Of a stretch of 64,000 nt of DNA, positions 57,804 to 64,000 are shown in pieces (positions within the stretch are counted from its first letter, which is position 1; every line of letters begins with the position of its first letter). Source of the stretch: Elmis aenea (Eukaryota; Arthropoda; Insecta; Coleoptera; Elmidae); assembly GCA_947652605.1 (NCBI GenBank), contig OX393581.1:29940788-30004787 (forward strand), written 5' to 3'. Below the pieces are notes generated by a model, which was given only the letters and a program-made list of their open reading frames with translations, was not told where the DNA came from and made no database searches. The position numbers were made by a program, and so were the translations under genes.

Positions 57804-58288
57804 TCTGTCATTGGACGGCGTCTTTGTTGTTTAATTTAGTAGTACATCTACAACTTTTATAATTTATGTTGGAAATACCTACGTCTCACAAATATTTAAA
57901 AAAACTGTTATTGGTTTACCACAGCAAAAAGTCTGTATCTTTAGGAACTTAGCAAGAATGATTCGAGTCTTAAATAATACTTAATATCTAATTTTAACTT
58001 GTCAACTTTTCATTTCTTTGTCACAAAACTGTTGAACTGTAAAGGAACATAAAAAGTCAACATATAATCACAAAGGTTTATAATTTATTATCAATATGAA
58101 AATTAATTAAAAAATCTTTTTTTTTTATTAGTAAAAAGTATTGCCTTTAAAGAGAATTTTTACTAATTTCGAAAATCTCGTCTTTTTTAAGTAGATAATT
58201 TTAATACATTTATAAAAAGATAATCTACCGACGAAGAGATAGGTATTAATTTTCGCCGTACAGATAAAGTAAGTGAATTTGAAGTTAA

Positions 58289-58331
58289 ACCGAGTGATTC
58301 AGTTTGACTGTCGCACCCCTATAACTTTGTA
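58289..58331 (+). repeat. Solo terminus of family A
   Basis: CCGAGTGATTCAGTTTGACT then GTCGCACCCCTATAACTTTG corresponds to the terminus of the element at 116-778. It is cut off exactly where the TACAGGGTG element at 58332 begins, suggesting insertion of the latter at a TA inside family A. No continuation after 59219 was found. Confidence 0.65.
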
Positions 58332-59219
58332 TACAGGGTGTTTAAAATTCAAGTTAAAACATTGAGATCTAGCTTATTATAAAAGCTAGAGCATAGGTTT
58401 ACATTTGGGAAAATTGCTAAATTTTGTGCTCTATAATAATCGGAAAACAAAACTGAGTATATATCAAACCTTATTCAACAAAATGAGGAAAACCAGGAAG
58501 TACGATTTTGGAGTATAAAAAGGCAACTTTTTAAACCGAATTTTTCCCAAGTTGGCCGGTTTTTGTTTTTCGACAAACAACTTTATTTTCTCTTATGGTC
58601 GCAATTTTTCCTGTTTACATAATTAATTGATTTTTTCTTCTTCTGATACTGATGTATCACACATGACAGTTTACGTACTTCTATATTTATTGTCAAATTT
58701 TTAAAATTGCGATCTGAACAACAACCATAAATTAGACAGCACATTCGTTATAATTTATGTCGTTACCATGACAATCTATCAACAAACTAAAAATTTTGAA
58801 AGCCTGTTAATTGAAGACCTTGGTGCAAGAAGGGGATATGTGCAAAAAAGTAAAAAAATAAGACTTGTACAGAAATGGATTTTAAAATTTGCGCTTTTCA
58901 TATGGTGCAAATGTGGGATAAGTAGGGCTTAGAAAAATAATTTCTATAAGCCCTACTTATCCCACATTTGCACCATATGAAAAGCGCATATTTTAAAACC
59001 CATTTCTGTACAAGTTTTTTTTTTTACATTTTTGCACATATCCCCTTCTTGCATCAAGGTCTTCAATTGCAATCAAAATAAATTCGTCTTTTTTAAAATC
59101 ATATTTTTCGGTATTTCCTCATTTTCTCGGATACGGTTTTAAATAATTTCAATTTCTCTTCGGATTATTAATGAGCGTCGAATTTAGCATGTTTTAACTT
59201 GAATTTCAAACACCCTGTA
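58332..59219. mobile_element. Mariner-type TIR element with internal hairpin
   Basis: TACAGGGTGTTTAAAATTCA at the left is inverted at the right (TGAATTTCAAACACCCTGTA), followed by an AGTTAAAAC/GTTTTAACT pair. The interior has GGTCGCAATTTTTCC and a large hairpin at 58811-59066. Its left half resembles 23800-24400. No coding capacity. Confidence 0.82.
58811..59066. repeat. Near-perfect 125-bp palindrome
   Basis: The arm 58811-58935 (TTGAAGACCTTGGTGCAAGA ... GGGATAAGTAGGGCTTAG) pairs with 58941-59066 with only about half a dozen mismatches by eye and a loop of roughly five bases. Blocks include GACTTGTACAGAAATGG, GCGCTTTTCATATGGTGCAA and ATGTGGGATAAGTAGGGCTT. Transcription would give a ~120-bp hairpin RNA. 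Confidence 0.9.
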
Positions 59220-61310
59220 TATTATTTAAAAAATAAATTGATAGATAAATTATTCATACATTTTTTATCAATTTATGTTTCTGAGTTTCATTTTTCTTTT
59301 CGTCAATTTTATTTCAACAATATTAAATTAAATACTTATATCTACTTATTTTTGCAATTATCATCCAGTCATATATTTTGGGAACTAAATATTAGAGTTT
59401 ATCTTTGATGTAAAGTTGTTGCAACCAACTAACAGTTGTACAGGGATTTAATTTTGCAATGAAGCCTTACAGCTCTGGTTGGTGTATTAAACGTTATTAC
59501 AAAACACATTTTGCTTCAATGTTTGGCATGTGGCCTAGGAAAGACACACACTGCTCCCTGGATATCATTCAGGTTTTAGTACCTTTAACGTAAATAAATT
59601 AACTATAGTTGTCCAGTTTCATTTGCCGAGACTTGTTTAAGCTTAAATGTAGTGTAGAAAACTCGTAACCTGACTAATTTACTACCTGTACAGAATTACA
59701 TCTTGTTTTTTATGTTTTATGTGTGTATATTTTAAGTCTTCTGCATTGTACCAGTCGGTTTATAGCTCGGAACTGTTTTAATATAATTACACAAAAACCA
59801 GAAAGTTTTATTTTCAAGTTAGTGCCAAGGAAATATAAGTAAAAACAATAATTTACAGTCTAACAACTTTAACAGTTTTGTTTTCTCAACTTAAGAAATT
59901 TATTTGTATTAAAATATTGCCCTCGCGTCGATGTCCTTAAATTCCGAACTGCAAATTCATCTTGTATATTACTTTACACAACTTGATGGGCTAATGTTAA
60001 CCCCGTCGACCAGTGAACCATACCCGCTTAAAAGTACTGAATGTAGAATCTGAAATCAGTAAACAAGGATTTTACTCTCCTTAAAGTTGTAACTTACGGT
60101 TTTATGTTAACCTATTTAGAAGTTTTCTTTATTGTTTTCGCGACCCTAACGACGAGGTTAGGATTGTCGACACCGAAAAACAACTGTAAGTTGTTACTGA
60201 CGGATATTGAAAGTTTTTTTTTCTTTTTTTAAAGAATGCGCGTTACTTGATGACTGTGCCGCGTGTGCGTGATTGATTTATTTGATCGTCTGAAACCAGA
60301 TACTGCGATTCTGTTGCGATCAAGTAACTCCTAATTTTTGTGTTGTCACACTAAAAATAAATTTGAACGTGGCTAGAAAGATATTTTGCTCTTTTTAGCA
60401 AAGCAGTTGGCGTGATGCGTATCGTGATTACAGGCTATAGACATCTGATATAAGTTAATATGACCGTGGAAATATCAAGTAGGCGTGTAATTTGCTAGTT
60501 AAATGGAGAAGTGTGGCATTTTAATTGCGTGCATATGCTGCAAATAACATTCCTTGCGCTGTTAATTTAGTTAGAGGGCGTTGCTTTAAGGTTAAAATAT
60601 GTATAGCTTGTGGGCGTGTATTCTTTAAAATTTTTATCACACTTTTGGAAATTTATAGCGTTAATTGGTAATAAAATTATCACAACACTCCAACACTGTA
60701 AAGTAACTTAATTTATACCGGGTTGAGCAACATCATGTAACATCACTGATATTACCGTTTTACTCGATTTAATATTAAAATATTGTTCTTACAACAGTTA
60801 AATGTTAAACTTAAATTTGATGATAAGAGTATCATACATAACCTTCATGCAATTTTTTTAATGCAATCATACGACTGTCCACGAATTTTTGAATTTAATG
60901 ATATTTTTGCTTAAATACAATTCGACTCGTTAGGGATAACCAGTTAACGAAGGTTTATTATTATGTATCTGTCGAATACGCCAAATAAAGATATATTTAA
61001 GTTTTTTTTTTAACTGATAATCAGTAAAAATTAAATTTTTCCGCAACAAATATTATATTACATTTCTTACTTAGGAGCATAATATGTAACCGACTTATTT
61101 TTATGAAGTTGGGTAATTTTAGACAGTCCCTATACTTTTCTAGAAATGCTTTTAACAACTTTTTAATTTAAATTTTTATTAAAACGTCGACTAACCTATA
61201 GTTTTTATTTAATCTACTTCTACTACTAAACTGCCAAGTAGTTCCAGTGGCCGGTACTGACTTTTCCTTAAAATATAGTCACGTGATTACTCATTACTTA
61301 ATCCGTAAAT
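59220..61310. other. Repeat-poor stretch; no gene recognised
   Basis: No paired termini. A 44-codon ORF from 59459 (MKPYSSGWCIKRYYKTHFAS...) and the better-balanced block 60225-60440 (GCGCGTTACTTGATGACTGT and onwards) are unassigned. The latter could be conserved non-coding DNA. Confidence 0.3.
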
Positions 61311-61316
61311 TAACTC

Positions 61317-61595
61317 GAAAGGTTTTAGTCTCCCAAGTCGCCTTCGAATGTTTTCATTATCCAAGAGTTGCAGTATTTCGGAGTTGACATGACTATGTAG
61401 CATCTCTTCATGTCTGCCTGCAATCTTCTAAATTATTTTTTTTATGGCAAGTACATTTGTGTCATTCTTTATATACAATGGGGCATCTAAGATGTTTCTA
61501 AACGCTTTATTTTGAAATTGATGAATGGTTTTCAAGTTGGTGTTTGTTGGACAACCCCAGATTTGGACCACATATGTTACAGAGCCTCTATACGT
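61317..61595 (-). pseudogene. Jockey-type LINE reverse transcriptase C-terminal fragment
   Basis: The minus-strand frame from 61595 reads TYRGSVTYVVQIWGCPTNTN, then LKTIHQFQNKAFRNILDAPL, YIKNDTNVLAIKKII, a stop, then RHEEMLHSHVNSEILQLLDN and RRRLGRLKPF. Y-x-x-Q-(I/L)-W-G, QNKxxRxIxxAPxY and the final R-R-L-x-R-x-K-P are the standard end of Jockey-clade reverse transcriptase proteins. One internal stop and loss of everything upstream make it a dead fragment. No clear tail was identified. Confidence 0.82.
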
Positions 61596-61609
61596 TTTTT
61601 GAAATGCTT

Positions 61610-63431
61610 ATTTTTACAACATTTGAAATGAAAATATTCAGAATTATCATTTTAAGTTGTGTTGCAATCATCTCAAAGGAGAACTTGGCTGATATATTTT
61701 TTTGGAAAATCATTTAACGAGGACGTAAGTTCATAATGATTTGTTGTTGTTGTTGTTATTTTGAAACTTTGTCACTAAATGTGTATCATTTTAAGTGATG
61801 TTTTAGCTGTTTTTGTCTAAGGTAAAATGAATTTTGCAATTAGTAGGATTTAATGATGACTGAATCTAAAATTCCACGTGTTCTTCTGTATGCACGTTTT
61901 TCAGTTTTGTAGTGCCCACATAGTTAAACAAATTTAGTGTTTCATAAATGTGTCGAATACAATATTTAGTTAATTTGTGAGAAATTGGATTGTTTAAATT
62001 TAGTGATTTTTACAAAGTATGTATAAACTGATTTGTAAACAACTTGCATGATTTTAAATTAAATTTATGCTTGATACACAACTAATAATAAATAGTTTTG
62101 CTTATAAATAAACCGACTAGTAACCATTTAAATGTTATTGTTGGTTTGTAGGTGGGTTTAAGATTATTGTAATCAAAGGGACCAAGTTCCAAATGTATTT
62201 TTTACATGTCATGCTAAACTAAGAAAAAGAAAGAAAAACTCTTTACGTGTCTTAAGTGTAGCACAATTAAAATACGTTTAATTAAAGTTAGTAATTACTC
62301 AAGATATTTCTTATTAGCACGTATATTCATAATAATAAAATTATATGGAGACACTCGCATGATTGCAATTAGTAGGGGTATCTAATAATTAGAGTTGGTT
62401 GTAAATTAGCAGAATGTGTCTCCTAGGAGCTACATATTCAGCACAGCCCACTTACCAAGCAGGATTCATTGAAATGTATATGCCCGTATCTCATAGATCA
62501 CATTTTTATCGCCTAAGACTCTCATATGGCACTAAAACGTGAAGTTAGGACAAAGGACTATTAAATGTAACTCGGAATCTGTTGTTTTTATGGGAATAGG
62601 ATATCGGGAAAAATGTTTTGCGGATACATTGTTAGTTTGTTCAACTTGTGGACAAGATACGAACTGCTCAATTTGGAGGCTTCAGGCAAATAATTGTTGT
62701 GGTTATTTACTATTTCAGATAAGATACCACGCAGAAAGAAGCAAATAATAATAAATTTAAGGAACCGTTTAGCCTTTGCTCCGCGCCTTTTACTTGATCC
62801 TTTTCATGTTCATGCTACATTTCGTAGCGTGAAAGAAAAATTGATTTGTTAGTCTGGTCTGGTTTGGTCGTAATGTAATAATAAATTTGGTGAAATATAC
62901 GATTCAACATTTATTTATAGAAGATATTTTTAACTTATTTTCGCAATAAAGCCATTTTCTCCAGTTCAGTAACATAATTTTATTAATAATCGTAAAGAAA
63001 TTATCTCATGTATTGTGAGATACATTTAAGATATTAGAAAATACGTATATTGACTAGAATTAAGTTTAATTATGACCTAATAACTAAGAAAATTATTTTA
63101 AAAAAATTTAATTTAAAATTGTGAGAAAATCATATTTATACAGAAAGACTCAACACTGGGTGTACTCAAATTTAAAATAGTTTTTAGATTTAAATATCGT
63201 TGTAGAAAAAAAGGATAGCAGTAGACCCAATTGTTTGAAAAACAATCTATAAACTGTTTGGGAATTTTCGTAAATGAATTTTGATAAAGATGTAGTAAGT
63301 CGTAGTCCTTATTCGGAAAATGATATACTAAAAGTATAAACGTGTGAATGTATAAAATGTAAAAATGTTGTTTGAATAGGCTATTATTGCTTATAATAAA
63401 TAAAATAATGCTAGTGACTGTAACACAATAA
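61610..63431. other. No gene recognised; short (TTG)n run
   Basis: A TTGTTGTTGTTGTTG microsatellite lies at 61740-61757. The ORFs 62539-62748 and 63113-63439 show no domain. Nothing else can be supported. Confidence 0.35.
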
Positions 63432-63433
63432 TA

Positions 63434-63785
63434 CAGCAAACCGCCGACTATCCGGGACTCAATTATCCGTAAGTTAAATTAACATTAGTTCTCTGTAGTG
63501 CATTTTTTTCCGTAATACAAAGAATATTTTTTACAAATTTTTAACGAATTTTCAAGTTTTAAAAATTAATAAGCAAGAACCTAAACTGATTTAAAATCGA
63601 TGGTTTACATTATATGTATATGTATTTAGTTTTATAGTTAAATGCTACCGGAATAATTATTCTTATGTTTTTATACGTATTTGTGTTTGTTTTACGAAAT
63701 AAAAACTTAATTTGGATTGACCATGTTTTTCAATTATCCGGGTTCGAGTGTTACCCAGTTACTACGGACAATCGGCGCTCTGCAG
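63434..63785. mobile_element. 352-bp pogo/Tigger-type MITE
   Basis: CAGCAAACCGCCGACTATCC at the left matches the inverse of the right end CTGCAGAGCGCCGATTGTCC. AATTATCCG follows in both subterminal regions (63460 and inverted at 63731). TA flanks both ends (63432-63433 and 63786-63787). CGCCGA(C/T)TATCCG ends and TA targets are typical of pogo/Tigger-like elements. No ORF. Confidence 0.72.
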
Positions 63786-63787
63786 TA

Positions 63788-64000
63788 CCTACAATGGCAT
63801 TCGGAAGTTAAAATAAAATATTAAGAAACTCTAAAAAATGCTGGCAAAAAAATACCGAAAAGAACGTTTAATTGTTTGTAAAAAAATAAAATACTTGGAC
63901 GGCACGTTTAAAATAACGTTTTTAAAACAACTACAACACTTGTGTTTGTGTCTAATTATACCGAAATGCCATGGAACTTTTTTAAAACAATAAAGCATCA
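63788..64000. other. Nothing recognised at the window end
   Basis: AT-rich, no feature that can be supported. Confidence 0.3.

Noticed and set aside
1..64000. CRISPR array, bacterial operon, rRNA, integrated virus
   Set aside because: No regularly spaced repeats, Shine-Dalgarno-led ORF clusters, rRNA sequence or viral gene signatures are present. All repeats fit eukaryotic transposons.

Overview
The window reads as nuclear DNA of an insect. It is very AT-rich, contains no intact multi-exon gene and no viral or bacterial signature, and is packed with insect-type repeats: hAT, mariner/Tc1, pogo and piggyBac relics, Jockey-type and other LINE tails, a tRNA-derived SINE, and many foldback elements ending in TACAGGGTG...CACCCTGTA. 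I cannot name the species or order. Nothing here is a complete protein-coding gene. The most economical reading is a long intron, or the gene-poor flank, of a plus-strand gene.

Layout. 1-1.4 kb: two foldback elements. 3.7-4.9 kb: a 1.17 kb hAT element with an exact 8-bp target duplication. 6.2-7.1 kb: an inverted-repeat element carrying a hAT relic. 8.8-12.4 kb: a nested stack in which two copies of a host repeat are interrupted by a small inverted-repeat element, three hAT elements (one inside another) and their transposase fragments. 15-19 kb: mariner-type foldbacks, and a hAT relic with a long transposase C-terminus broken by a frameshift. 22-24.9 kb: a TATCGA-type tandem repeat, small MITEs and a SINE. 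26.5-30.7 kb: hAT, mariner and piggyBac-like elements. 31.9-36.9 kb: several terminal-inverted-repeat elements, a pogo-like element with a PHD-like zinc-finger ORF, a LINE 3' end and a chimeric foldback. 40-41 kb: a second LINE 3' end. 44.7-52.7 kb: more MITEs, a mariner transposase fragment, and a hAT with a foldback inside it. 55-59.2 kb: three large foldbacks. 61.3 kb: a Jockey-type LINE fragment. 63.4 kb: a pogo-type MITE.

Host-gene signals are few and all on the plus strand. A strong polypyrimidine acceptor is fused directly to a strong donor (CAG|GTGAGT) at 35863/35864, with a second donor 42 bases downstream. This is the architecture of a recursive splice site. A possible 47-nt micro-exon lies at 43760-43806, and a possible terminal coding exon at 54497-54595. 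None could be assigned to a known protein.

Most elements are dead. Mobile elements are called mainly from paired terminal repeats plus target duplications read directly in the sequence. Transposase relics are called from hand translation and family motifs. Boundaries of degenerate foldbacks are approximate.
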